From: Paenibacillus sp. V4I3 | Lineage (GTDB): Bacteria > Bacillota > Bacilli > Paenibacillales > NBRC-103111 | NCBI RefSeq assembly: GCF_030817215.1 | Contig: NZ_JAUSZA010000001.1 | Location: 5,740,501-5,804,500, forward strand | Reading direction: 5' to 3' | Length of the DNA: 64,000 nt | Shown here: piece by piece, positions 16,127 to 23,478 of the stretch | Layout of the letters: each line of letters begins with the position of its first letter | Numbering within the stretch: position 1 is the stretch's first letter | The notes under the pieces: generated by a model | The model's database searches: none | Told to the model about the DNA's origin: nothing | Seen by the model: only the letters and a program-made list of their open reading frames with translations | Made by a program: the position numbers and the translations under genes

Positions 16127-16405
16127 TTAGATCACCTCACTTTCTCTAAACTCTCCCTTATTGTGTATATCACTACACAGTTCAGTTAAAAAAAATAGAT
16201 CTTCGAATTTTTTATGTGGAAATGCTTGTAAAGTACCAATAATGAGACTTTCTCCTGGCGAACAATACTTTGGATGATTATCATCTAATTTAGTTCTCCA
16301 GAGCCTGCTTCTAGAAATCCCCATTTTTTCAGCGAGCTTAGTATCATTTAAATTCTCTTCTTTTTGTAGTTCTTCAAGTACTTCAACTCGTAGCTTAATC
16401 TTCAA
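16127..16405 (-). CDS. Cro-like repressor
   Basis: This 92-residue protein is the first gene of the early operon, divergent from the CI-like repressor. It has an HTH (NDTKLAEKMGISRSRLWRTK) near the N-terminus and a helical C-terminus. The start is TTG at 16403-16405 behind GAGGTGAG. Its promoter overlaps two of the three operator-like half-sites of the control region. The Cro role is inferred from position and HTH. Confidence 0.75.
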   Translation of the reverse strand: MKIKLRVEVLEELQKEENLNDTKLAEKMGISRSRLWRTKLDDNHPKYCSPGESLIIGTLQAFPHKKFEDLFFLTELCSDIHNKGEFRESEVI

Positions 16406-16435
16406 TTAACTCACCTCAACCTTCTGTTTCGTTCT

Positions 16436-16498
16436 CTACACAAATAATATACCCCAAATGTGTAGTTAACGCAACAAAAACTTTTCGCCAACTACACA
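16436..16498 (-). promoter_or_regulatory. Lysogeny switch: early promoter with three operator half-sites
   Basis: The early - strand promoter has -35 TTGCGT (16469-16474) and -10 TATATT (16446-16451) with a 17-bp spacer. Three copies of one half-site occur: CTACACA at 16436-16442 (near the start), the reverse form TGTGTAGTT at 16459-16467 (in the spacer), and AACTACACA at 16490-16498 (upstream). The last two form a perfect 9-bp dyad. This is the layout expected for CI/Cro binding. A + strand repressor promoter may use TTACAT (16508) with TAAAAT (16531). Confidence 0.7.
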
Positions 16499-16569
16499 AT
16501 AATTTTGTTACATGTACGAAACACTTTTGTTAAAATGGTCTTATTACTAATGAGGTGTTGATGATTCAT

Positions 16570-16938
16570 ATGAATATTGTCGAGTTCGGATTATACTTTG
16601 CTGAACTAAGAGAAAGAAGTGGATTTAAGAGCCAACGTCAGCTTGCTATTAATAGTGGGGTTAGTAATGGGACAATAGCCAGAATTGAATCAGGTACACA
16701 AAAAGTAACTCCCGAAACATTAAAATTGCTTGCACCACATTTGAAGGAAGTTGACTACGAGCAATTAATGATTAAAGCAGGTTACATAAAAGAGTCAGAA
16801 CAAACTGTTTCCTATGAAGATTTTGGTGGTCGAGCTTACTACGGTGGTGGTTCCGACTGGACTGAGGAAGAGAAAGCCGCGGCTGACGCTTTCATTGAAA
16901 CGCTGAGGAAGAGAAAAGCTGACCTGGAAAATAAGTGA
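16570..16938 (+). CDS. CI/ImmR-like prophage repressor
   Basis: The longest frame starts with GTG at 16555, which is the GAGGTG site itself; ATG at 16570 (or 16561) is more likely. The product of about 122 residues has an XRE HTH (SQRQLAINSGVSNGTIARIE, then SGTQKVTPETLKLLAPHL). Its short C-terminal tail (DWTEEEKAAADAFIETLRKR) resembles repressors that are cleaved by ImmA-type peptidases; it has no LexA-type autopeptidase domain. The ImmA-like gene lies 2 kb downstream on the same strand, which supports an ICEBs1/phi105-type switch. Confidence 0.85.
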   Translation: MNIVEFGLYFAELRERSGFKSQRQLAINSGVSNGTIARIESGTQKVTPETLKLLAPHLKEVDYEQLMIKAGYIKESEQTVSYEDFGGRAYYGGGSDWTEEEKAAADAFIETLRKRKADLENK

Positions 16939-17060
16939 TGGATAAAATCGACAAACTCACCGGTAGGTCATTGGTACTAATTCCGATCTACGTTGGAATT
17001 GTTATCATCGTGTTTAAACCTGCGACAAGAGAAGTCAAAAAGAAGGAATATAACTTCTAG
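16938..17060 (+). CDS. Small membrane protein coupled to the repressor
   Basis: ATG at 16938-16940 overlaps the repressor stop as ATGA. The 40-residue product has one transmembrane helix (SLVLIPIYVGIVIIVF) and a basic tail. The stop TAG at 17058 is followed in the +1 frame by a protein-like stretch (TVYGETQPIIDEMIELSKET, then KYKKSENKEKNID) to a stop at 17161, so the gene may be frameshifted from an original length of about 74 residues. A role in superinfection immunity is possible but unproven. Confidence 0.55.
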   Translation: MDKIDKLTGRSLVLIPIYVGIVIIVFKPATREVKKKEYNF

Positions 17061-17221
17061 CACAGTATATGGTGAAACTCAACCGATCATTGATGAAATG
17101 ATTGAGCTCTCGAAAGAAACAAAATACAAGAAATCTGAAAATAAAGAAAAAAACATTGATTAGTCAAAATTGAAGATATAAGCAAATACCCCAACCGATG
17201 GGGATTGTACTGGAGTATCCC

Positions 17222-17416
17222 ATGCTTAAAAGAAACCAAACTCTCTCCACCCCTGCCGAATTCGAAGAAGCAATCAAGACAGGTGTTAAAGTAATGGTTA
17301 TGCAAAAAGGCAAGCTGCTTGATTACGGCGGCCCGATCGAGCGTTTTTCAGAAGACGCGGTATACATAGACGGCGGTTACTTCTTAACGATGAATTGCGA
17401 ATTTAGAGTGAGATAA
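17222..17416 (+). CDS. Small protein of unknown function
   Basis: The ATG at 17222 with GGAG at 6 nt is preferred over the upstream in-frame ATG at 17198; it gives 64 residues. The sequence has a helix (TPAEFEEAIKTGVKV) and a strand-rich end with GGPIERFSEDAVYIDGGYFL. No family recognised. It ends 14 bp before the PIN-like gene. Confidence 0.6.
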   Translation: MLKRNQTLSTPAEFEEAIKTGVKVMVMQKGKLLDYGGPIERFSEDAVYIDGGYFLTMNCEFRVR

Positions 17417-17430
17417 CAAGGAGATTTTAT

Positions 17431-18774
17431 ATGAAGGATTTATTTCCGGGGTACTACAAACCTACAGAACAAGAGTTTCAAACATTGTGGTCGGAAGCAC
17501 TGTTTGTTTTTGATGCGAATGTACTCTTAAATTTTTATAGATATTCTCAACAATTAAGAGAAGTACTTTTATCTATTTTCAAAAAAATTGATAATAGGAT
17601 ATGGATTTCTCACCAAGCTGCACTTGAATATCATTTCAATAGAACTGCTGAAATAAATAAACAAGAAAATGCATATGAGAATATTATCGCAATTCTCGAT
17701 AAAAAATTAAATGACAATGGTGAGTTGAATCAATATAAAAAACATCAGCTAATTGATATTCTTGAAATCAATAAGTCCCTAAGTGATTTATTTAATCAAT
17801 TAAAATTACAGTTAATGAATCAACGGGAATCTCATGGGACAATCGTAGATTTTGATCATACCTCCGAAATACTTTCAGACTTATTAAATGGGAAAATTGG
17901 CGAACCATTTGATAATGCGGAATTGCAAGAACTTTACAAAAAAGGTGAAGATCGTTATACAAAGAAGCTTCCCCCTGGATTTGATGATGCAAGCAAAAAA
18001 GAGAAAAAGTATTTTGAGGACTTAATCATTGAAGAAAAATTTGGTGACTTTATAATTTGGAGTCAAACTATAAACAAAGCAAAAGAAACTAATAAGCCGG
18101 TAATATTTATTACTGATGATGCCAAGAGTGATTGGTGGTACAGGCCATATGGTAAAACCATTGGCCCTCATCCTCATTTGATACAAGAAATGAAAAAAGA
18201 AGCTAATGTGTCATTTTACATGTACCAAACCGACCAATTTATTCAGTTCGCAAAAAAATATTTAGAAACTGAAGATTCTATTGAAACAATAAGCAATGTT
18301 GTTCAAGAAATTAAAGAAGTCCGAAAATCTAACGAATCAGCTTTGCAATCTGAATTCTTTTCAGAAAAAATACTTAGTGAATTTATTTATGATGAAAAAG
18401 ATTTGGTTCATATGATTAGTGTTGTGAAAAATAATGGAAATTCAGTAACAGCACCTACTACAGACTCAGAAATTAATATTGCAAAAATAGCACTTAGAAT
18501 GCAGTTCATAGATAGAAAGTTTAATATTAAATCAAAATCAAATTTATATACCCCTACTAGAACTTTTCTAAAAACCGCCTTTAATTCTGACTTAGATATC
18601 TTAAATGCAATTGAAACACCTGATTTATCTAGAATTTTCGGGTCATTTCTTACATCCGTAAATGATCATGAATATGTCCAAACTCTACTAGATGCCGAAT
18701 TGATTGATAGTAGTTTCACTTTAACTGCTAAAGGTATTTCTTTCTTAAAAGACTCATTGCTCTACAAGGTATAG
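17431..18774 (+). CDS. PIN-like domain protein (prophage cargo)
   Basis: This 447-residue protein starts at ATG behind AAGGAG. The N-terminal half looks like a large PIN-like nuclease domain (PIN_8/DUF4935 type): LFVFDANVLLNFYRYS supplies the first acidic residue, FGDFIIWSQTINKAKE the second cluster, and PVIFITDDAKSDWW the third. A helical insertion of about 130 residues separates the first and second motifs. The C-terminal 130 residues end in LTAKGISFLKDSLLYKV, winged-helix-like. The gene is AT-rich and sits between the repressor and ImmA, a usual cargo slot. A toxin or phage-defence nuclease role is inferred. Confidence 0.75.
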   Translation: MKDLFPGYYKPTEQEFQTLWSEALFVFDANVLLNFYRYSQQLREVLLSIFKKIDNRIWISHQAALEYHFNRTAEINKQENAYENIIAILDKKLNDNGELNQYKKHQLIDILEINKSLSDLFNQLKLQLMNQRESHGTIVDFDHTSEILSDLLNGKIGEPFDNAELQELYKKGEDRYTKKLPPGFDDASKKEKKYFEDLIIEEKFGDFIIWSQTINKAKETNKPVIFITDDAKSDWWYRPYGKTIGPHPHLIQEMKKEANVSFYMYQTDQFIQFAKKYLETEDSIETISNVVQEIKEVRKSNESALQSEFFSEKILSEFIYDEKDLVHMISVVKNNGNSVTAPTTDSEINIAKIALRMQFIDRKFNIKSKSNLYTPTRTFLKTAFNSDLDILNAIETPDLSRIFGSFLTSVNDHEYVQTLLDAELIDSSFTLTAKGISFLKDSLLYKV

Positions 18775-18779
18775 TTGAA

Positions 18780-18800
18780 CAAGCCCACATTTCGGGCTTT
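18780..18800 (+). terminator. Rho-independent terminator after the PIN-like gene
   Basis: AAGCCC and GGGCTT form a 6-bp stem with a 6-7 nt loop, followed by TTTTCTTTT, 6 bp after the PIN-like stop. Confidence 0.8.
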
Positions 18801-18859
18801 TCTTTTAACCAAAAAATAGAACATACATTCCTATAAATCCAACAACTAGGAGGCACTAT

Positions 18860-19459
18860 ATGTACCTAACTTACTACAAGCCTACAGATATAGAGATATG
18901 GATCAATCAACAATACCAATCATCTGGTATTCATTATGCTTCTGAATTGGATCTTGATCGCATTGCGGATCTGTTCGGAATCGAATTACATATATATGAT
19001 GGTAAGTCATTCGCTGATTGGAAAGACGATTCACACCGCTTTATCCTATTGAACATTAGCCTACAGCCTGCACAACGCCGTGCTGAGTTCTTCCACGAGC
19101 TATGTCACCCACTTAGGCATGTTGGGAATCAAGACGGCATGGGGAAGTTGTTTAAGGAGTTGCAAGAAATACAAGCAACTCAGTTCCAATATTACGCAGC
19201 TATGCCCTTCTACATGTTGGAGGAATTCAAAGATATCTCTCCTTCTCTCTTAGTTAAAACAATGGCTGAGGAGTTTATGTTACCGGACCGATTCGTTGAG
19301 CGACGGCTTGATCAAGTCAAGAGACGCCTTCAAATGGGTCGCCAAGACGCCGAGTTGAATGAACGCATGAAGACACCTGTGAAAGTCGATATGGCGCACG
19401 TCCGCCGTGTCATGGAGGAATTTGGTCGTAAGCAAAGAGAGAGACAGGGTGCATACTGA
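18860..19459 (+). CDS. ImmA/IrrE-family metallopeptidase
   Basis: This 199-residue protein has the zinc motif FFHELCH (HExxH) at about residues 77-83 and the DRIADLFGIELHIYD segment usual before it. A downstream helix contains MAEEFMLPD, matching the third ligand region. Family members such as ImmA of ICEBs1 cleave the phage or ICE repressor after DNA damage. The likely substrate here is the repressor at 16570. ATG follows GGAGG. It overlaps the next gene as ATGA. Confidence 0.92.
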   Translation: MYLTYYKPTDIEIWINQQYQSSGIHYASELDLDRIADLFGIELHIYDGKSFADWKDDSHRFILLNISLQPAQRRAEFFHELCHPLRHVGNQDGMGKLFKELQEIQATQFQYYAAMPFYMLEEFKDISPSLLVKTMAEEFMLPDRFVERRLDQVKRRLQMGRQDAELNERMKTPVKVDMAHVRRVMEEFGRKQRERQGAY

Positions 19460-19854
19460 TGAATGTTTCTGTATATTACGAAGATCATGAAATTCACGGA
19501 TTGTTATTACCATTAAGGATTAATTTCTATTTTGGCCGCGGCGTCATCCAGTGGGACAAAGAAAAGGTTATTTTACCTGCCCAATTCCCCTTTAAAAAAA
19601 TGACGGCTGATGATGTTTTCCCTGATGTTACAAGCGTCACTGTCATGGCTGGGGATTTATTCCCCCATCCCACCAATGTAAATAAATTTGGGGTATATCT
19701 TCCGTTCATTGTTGAGCGAATGGAACAATATAAATTTAGCACTGGAGCTAGTTATGAATACGAAGACATTGAGCAGTTAATCATCCAAGTTACAGATATA
19801 GAAACTGTTGTACGAACGAAATTGACTTCACTCTACGATGAGGAGGAATTTTGA
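19459..19854 (+). CDS. Unknown protein coupled to the ImmA-like peptidase
   Basis: A 131-residue protein starting in the ATGA overlap with the ImmA-like gene and ending just before the integrase. It is strand-rich (INFYFGRGVIQWDKEKVILP, then VTVMAGDLFPHPTNV) with a helical acidic C-terminus. No family recognised. Coupling suggests it works with the peptidase, possibly as a regulator or sensor. Confidence 0.65.
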   Translation: MNVSVYYEDHEIHGLLLPLRINFYFGRGVIQWDKEKVILPAQFPFKKMTADDVFPDVTSVTVMAGDLFPHPTNVNKFGVYLPFIVERMEQYKFSTGASYEYEDIEQLIIQVTDIETVVRTKLTSLYDEEEF

Positions 19855-19855
19855 T

Positions 19856-20998
19856 ATGAAGGGTTACTTTATTCAAAGAGGAAAGACATGGACCTACCGT
19901 ATTGATTTACCGATTGATCAAAAGACCGGCAAACGCAAACAGAAATCTAAAGGAGGATTTCCAACAAAGAAAAAAGCTCAAGAAGATTGTGCAATTGAGT
20001 TAGCGAAGATCGCAAATGGCGATTATATTACCGATGAGCAAGATATAACGCTGGATGAGTATTTGAAGGTCTGGCTAACGACTTATGCCAAACCGAATTA
20101 TAAACCTACATCACTCGATACAGCCACCTTTATGATCGAGGCACGGATAATACCAGCACTTGGACAATTAAAGCTCTCCAAGATCACACCAATTATAATT
20201 GAACAGTTCTATGAAAAGCTACATGCTGCAGAGTATTCAAGTGAGTACATTTCCAATATCCACAGTCTGATCCGACGGACACTTCGGCAGGCTTACAAAT
20301 GGGATATGATGAAATATAATGTTATGGAAAAAGTGAACACTCCAAAAAAGAGAAGAAAGACAATGGAATTCTGGAACCTGGAAGAATGGAATCATTTCTT
20401 GAAGGTTGCGCACGGACATGTGCACTTCATCTTCTATTCACTCGCCTTACGTGCAGGCATGCGTAAAGCGGAAGTCTCTGGGCTTAGATGGTCTGATATT
20501 GATTTCGAGAAGAAAACTCTAACGATTCTTCAAACAGTTGTTAAAACAAGAAATGCCCTTATTTTTCAGGACACAGCAAAAACAGATAACTCTCAGCGAG
20601 TCATAGAAATGGATAAGTACTTGATCGAGGAGCTTAAAGAGCGTCGGAAGCAAGTAATTGCTAAAAAGTTGGAGTATGGGCCATCCTATAAGGACCATGA
20701 TCTCGTGTTCTGCTACGAGGACGGCGGAGCTGTGAAACCTAAGAGGCTTACGGAGAGCATGGATGTGTTAACGAGGAAAGCTGGATTAAAGAAGATCCGC
20801 GTACACGACCTGAGACATACGCACGCCTCTTTCCTTCTCTGGCTTGGTATAAACCCTAAGGTAGCTGCTGAACGCATGGGAATGAGCATTCAGATGTTCA
20901 ATGAGCGGTACTCTCATTTACTGCCTACCATGCAGCGGGAAGCGGTCGATCATATTGAGTTAGCACTCGAAAATTACAAGAAAGCTGAACAAAAATAA
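19856..20998 (+). CDS. int: Phage integrase, tyrosine recombinase
   Basis: The longest frame starts at 19838, but its second and third codons are the AGGAGG site; ATG 19856 is the real start, giving 380 residues. It has an N-terminal arm-binding domain (residues 1-55), a SAM-like core-binding domain (60-165) and a catalytic domain. Catalytic residues are Arg203 (GMRKAEVSGLRW), Lys242 (TAKTDNS), His317-x-x-Arg320 (HDLRHTHAS) and Tyr352 (RYSHL). The usual His/Trp of the LGH motif is replaced by Met (RMGMSIQ). The tRNA gene 120 bp downstream is the probable integration site. Confidence 0.95.
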   Translation: MKGYFIQRGKTWTYRIDLPIDQKTGKRKQKSKGGFPTKKKAQEDCAIELAKIANGDYITDEQDITLDEYLKVWLTTYAKPNYKPTSLDTATFMIEARIIPALGQLKLSKITPIIIEQFYEKLHAAEYSSEYISNIHSLIRRTLRQAYKWDMMKYNVMEKVNTPKKRRKTMEFWNLEEWNHFLKVAHGHVHFIFYSLALRAGMRKAEVSGLRWSDIDFEKKTLTILQTVVKTRNALIFQDTAKTDNSQRVIEMDKYLIEELKERRKQVIAKKLEYGPSYKDHDLVFCYEDGGAVKPKRLTESMDVLTRKAGLKKIRVHDLRHTHASFLLWLGINPKVAAERMGMSIQMFNERYSHLLPTMQREAVDHIELALENYKKAEQK

Positions 20999-21001
20999 AG
21001 C

Positions 21002-21023
21002 AATGTGCACAAAATGTGCACAA
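21002..21023. repeat. Tandem 11-bp repeat next to the integrase
   Basis: AATGTGCACAA occurs twice in perfect tandem 3 bp after the integrase stop. Each contains the palindrome GTGCAC. This looks like integrase or excisionase binding sites of an attachment region. Confidence 0.55.
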
Positions 21024-21066
21024 GCCCCTCATTTCCATCATAATCATGATGAGAACGAGAGGCTTG
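21021..21066 (+). terminator. Hairpin after the integrase gene
   Basis: CAAGCC/GGCTTG with one mismatch and a further three pairs, plus an inner TCATCA/TGATGA pair, form a long hairpin. It lacks a T run, so it is a weak terminator candidate. Confidence 0.4.
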
Positions 21067-21077
21067 TTATGTGTCTA

Positions 21078-21110
21078 AAAATAATAAAAACCCTTATACA
21101 CCAAGGGTTT
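21078..21110 (-). terminator. Terminator of the tRNA operon
   Basis: On the - strand AAACCCTT/AAGGGTTT forms an 8-bp stem (21088-21110), followed by TTTTTATTATTTTT. It lies 9 bp after the Ile2-like tRNA. Confidence 0.85.
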
Positions 21111-21118
21111 CCGTACTA

Positions 21119-21192
21119 TGGGCCCAGAGGGACTCGAACCCCCGACCAATCGGTTATGAGCCGACCGCTCTAACCAACTGAGCTATAGGCCC
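21119..21192 (-). tRNA. tRNA with CAU anticodon, probably Ile2 (lysidine type)
   Basis: The - strand folds into a complete cloverleaf: a 7-bp acceptor (GGGCCTA/TGGGCCC), a D arm with AGTTGGTTA, a 5-bp anticodon stem with loop CTCATAA, and a T arm with TTCGAGT. The CAT anticodon could read Met, but the acceptor stem starting GGGCC and the CTCATAA loop resemble Bacillales tRNA-Ile, so Ile2 modified by TilS is preferred. No CCA is encoded. The 3' end faces the prophage. Confidence 0.85.
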
Positions 21193-21203
21193 AAAATAAA
21201 ATT

Positions 21204-21280
<77 letters not shown>

Positions 21281-21371
21281 TCATTAGCTGCCGCTCAACA
21301 GCGACAAAAATAAATATACACTAAATGCGAGGTCTAAGTCAAGCGTTAATTTCTAGGTTATTTCGTACGAA

Positions 21372-21536
21372 TTACGTGTTATAACGAACGCCAAATCGCC
21401 CTTTTTTGGACTTAAATACTTCCACTTCTTGTGGACATTCATAGCCGTAAATCCACCAGTCCTCTTCCATTCTTTTCGCCAGGCAGCCCGCTTGAAACTT
21501 GGAATCGTATAATTTAGCCCAATATATCCAGTTCAT
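21372..21536 (-). CDS. 54-residue host protein of unknown function
   Basis: ATG at 21534-21536 with GGAG at 8 nt opens a 54-codon frame. The product is rich in Trp and Tyr (MNWIYWAKLYDSKFQAGC, then EEDWWIYGYECPQEVEVF, KSKKGRFGVRYNT). Composition and ribosome binding site make it likely real. No family recognised. Confidence 0.6.
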   Translation of the reverse strand: MNWIYWAKLYDSKFQAGCLAKRMEEDWWIYGYECPQEVEVFKSKKGRFGVRYNT

Positions 21537-21642
21537 TGCATTCACTCCGTTATGTTCATATCGTTAATACTATCTTATCCAAAATAAGGCCTCCTTATGA
21601 GCACTCCTCCACAAAGCAAAGAGTTACCTCTCGATATATAGC

Positions 21643-21685
21643 AAAAAAACTACTAGGAGGTGCTCTAGAGTACGAGTCCAAGTAG
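21643..21685 (-). terminator. Terminator after the secreted protein gene
   Basis: On the - strand CTACTTGGA pairs with TCCTAGTAG (one T-T mismatch) around an 18-nt loop, followed by TTTTTTT. It lies 18 bp after the stop of the gene at 21703. Confidence 0.8.
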
Positions 21686-21702
21686 CTATTTCGTTGAGTT
21701 AA

Positions 21703-23454
21703 CTATTGTTTGAATGTAGTCAACAACCGTTTCACGGATTCACCATATTCGTTCGTGAATGTCTCAAATACTTTGACCTGAATCGGGAAGTCCAGTTGGT
21801 TGGATTTCGCATTTAGGTTAATTGTGTTTGTTCCATTGTATAAACGTCCTTCGCCTGACAAGGCTTCAACTGATTTTCCAACCGGATTTCCAACATTATC
21901 GAATAATTCGAATGAGAGCTTACTGTTAAACTTATCTACCGTTACTTGCTTATCCGGCTTAATTTCCAGATCAAGCTTCAGCTTATAATCATAAGTCATA
22001 TTACCTTGGAATATAGCTGAAATTGTCCAATCTTTAATCGTAATGCCATACGGATACACGTTTAGAGTTTTGCTCGTTGGATCATTCTTCTGAACAGGTA
22101 CTTTCGCCGTCGCAAGCAGTGATTTATAGGTCGTATCTCCACTAACTTGTTGGCTGTAAAGGTTCATTTTCAGGCCTTCGCCATTTTCCGATGCTGGAAG
22201 TGCATACGAATAACTAACCACATACGAGGCATTAGGAACAACACTTAGTGCTGTAGCTTCCTGTCTTCTTCCTCCATACGCATAACCATCTTTACTAACA
22301 AGCTCCGTTTGGATCGCCGGAATTGGGATCGGACGGTCACTGTTGTTCGTCAGTTTAAACTTCGCCACAGCTGTGTTAAAGCCATCGTCTTCATTACTTG
22401 TTACATGTAATTCAACCAGCGAAACATCGACATTAAAAGGAACGAATTTATTCGTAGAATCCAGTTTAACTGGTGTACCTAAGGTATATTCTGGGGCAGG
22501 GATGACTCCCTGCGTCGCAGCACCTGTAGGGAGAAGAATATTGATACGTCCTACCCGATATGTGTCTTCGTGGAACTTACCCTCACCCGACGCAGTGGCA
22601 AAACTCTCCGGTGTTACGACATTCAAGCTAGTAAATTCCGTATCCAGATCAGTTGGAATGACAATATGGATATATTTCTTCTCACCTGGATCTAGCATGA
22701 CGGAAGCTTCGGCGCGACTGCCGGAATAAACGTTATTTTCTGTTTTCCCATCAATCCCAAAGTTAGGTACGGTTTGACGTTCTTTGGTCGGATTTACGAC
22801 TTGAATTTGAACAACCGTGGAAACGCCTTTAGCTGTAATTTCCTTATGAATGTCCACAGGTATGAACCCAAGGGATGAGCGCAAAGAAGGTAAGGTAAAC
22901 GCTTCTCCCCATTTAAGGATAGCGGTTGGTTTTGTTATGGTGCTGTCACTGCCATTCCATACGATGCCAGAGTCAACTGCCACGTTAAGCAGTGTTGTTT
23001 CTTCTTTTGGATAAACCTCAAGATCTACATCTACAAAGCTGAGATCGGTAAGAGCAACATCGTCACTCCGTTCAACCGTCGTCAAGAAGCTGAGCTCCTG
23101 CTGGCTCTTGGGTTGTATGGATTTAGGGTTTTTGGCACTTGGCTGCAGCGTATATTCGACGCCATCTGCCATGCGAACCCGTAGTTCAAAGTCAGGTACA
23201 CGCGAGATTTTACCACTCGTATTTCTAATTCGAATGACGGCACCCAATTTCGTTGAATCCGACTCGTGCTCATTGAGAATGCTTTTAATTTCGACCTCAA
23301 TTTTATCCGTCAGTGTATAGCTTATATTGGTATTTGCTGCAGCTACTGCTGCCAAGTTCAGACCATCCGCAGCCCATGCAGGAAAAGATGCTGTAGTTAA
23401 AAGTGCAGCTGATAGAACAATGGTAGCTAGTGATTTCTTCATCGTCTTATTCAC
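21703..23454 (-). CDS. Secreted protein of the export locus (paralogue A)
   Basis: This 583-residue protein starts with GTG behind GAGGAGGAG. A signal peptide (KKSLATIVLSAALLTTASFP, cleavage near AWAA) precedes a strand-rich exported chain. It appears to consist of repeated Ig-like blocks with the pattern 'K.T..SGK...VPDFELRVR..DG.EY' and 'L.NNSDRPIPIPAIQTEL', reminiscent of FxLYD/DUF-type accessory domains. No catalytic motif or anchor was seen. It is the last gene after the RND pump and adaptor and is related to the protein at 28156-30306 in signal peptide, block pattern and the C-terminal PYxITI segment. It is probably an accessory of the pump or its substrate carrier; function unknown. 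Confidence 0.75.
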   Translation of the reverse strand: MNKTMKKSLATIVLSAALLTTASFPAWAADGLNLAAVAAANTNISYTLTDKIEVEIKSILNEHESDSTKLGAVIRIRNTSGKISRVPDFELRVRMADGVEYTLQPSAKNPKSIQPKSQQELSFLTTVERSDDVALTDLSFVDVDLEVYPKEETTLLNVAVDSGIVWNGSDSTITKPTAILKWGEAFTLPSLRSSLGFIPVDIHKEITAKGVSTVVQIQVVNPTKERQTVPNFGIDGKTENNVYSGSRAEASVMLDPGEKKYIHIVIPTDLDTEFTSLNVVTPESFATASGEGKFHEDTYRVGRINILLPTGAATQGVIPAPEYTLGTPVKLDSTNKFVPFNVDVSLVELHVTSNEDDGFNTAVAKFKLTNNSDRPIPIPAIQTELVSKDGYAYGGRRQEATALSVVPNASYVVSYSYALPASENGEGLKMNLYSQQVSGDTTYKSLLATAKVPVQKNDPTSKTLNVYPYGITIKDWTISAIFQGNMTYDYKLKLDLEIKPDKQVTVDKFNSKLSFELFDNVGNPVGKSVEALSGEGRLYNGTNTINLNAKSNQLDFPIQVKVFETFTNEYGESVKRLLTTFKQ

Positions 23455-23478
23455 TTATTTCTCCTCCTCAAGTTTTTG

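Larger units (their letters stand above)
1..21118. mobile_element. Prophage (right part, left end outside window)
   Basis: A contiguous phage gene set runs from the left edge to the integrase at 19856-20998. It has a divergent lysogeny/early switch at about 16.4-16.6 kb, replication genes, a late regulator and the HK97-type head genes. The integrase lies just outside the 3' end of a tRNA gene (21119-21192, - strand), the classic arrangement for integration at a tRNA 3' end. Only one end is visible, so the second attachment site cannot be compared. The right border is placed at the tRNA 3' end by inference; it could lie slightly inside the tRNA or in the 120 bp between integrase and tRNA. Confidence 0.9.

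Noticed and set aside
21119..21192. Elongator tRNA-Met
   Set aside because: CAT anticodon allows it, but the acceptor stem and CTCATAA loop are closer to the lysidine-type Ile2 tRNA; left as probable, not certain.
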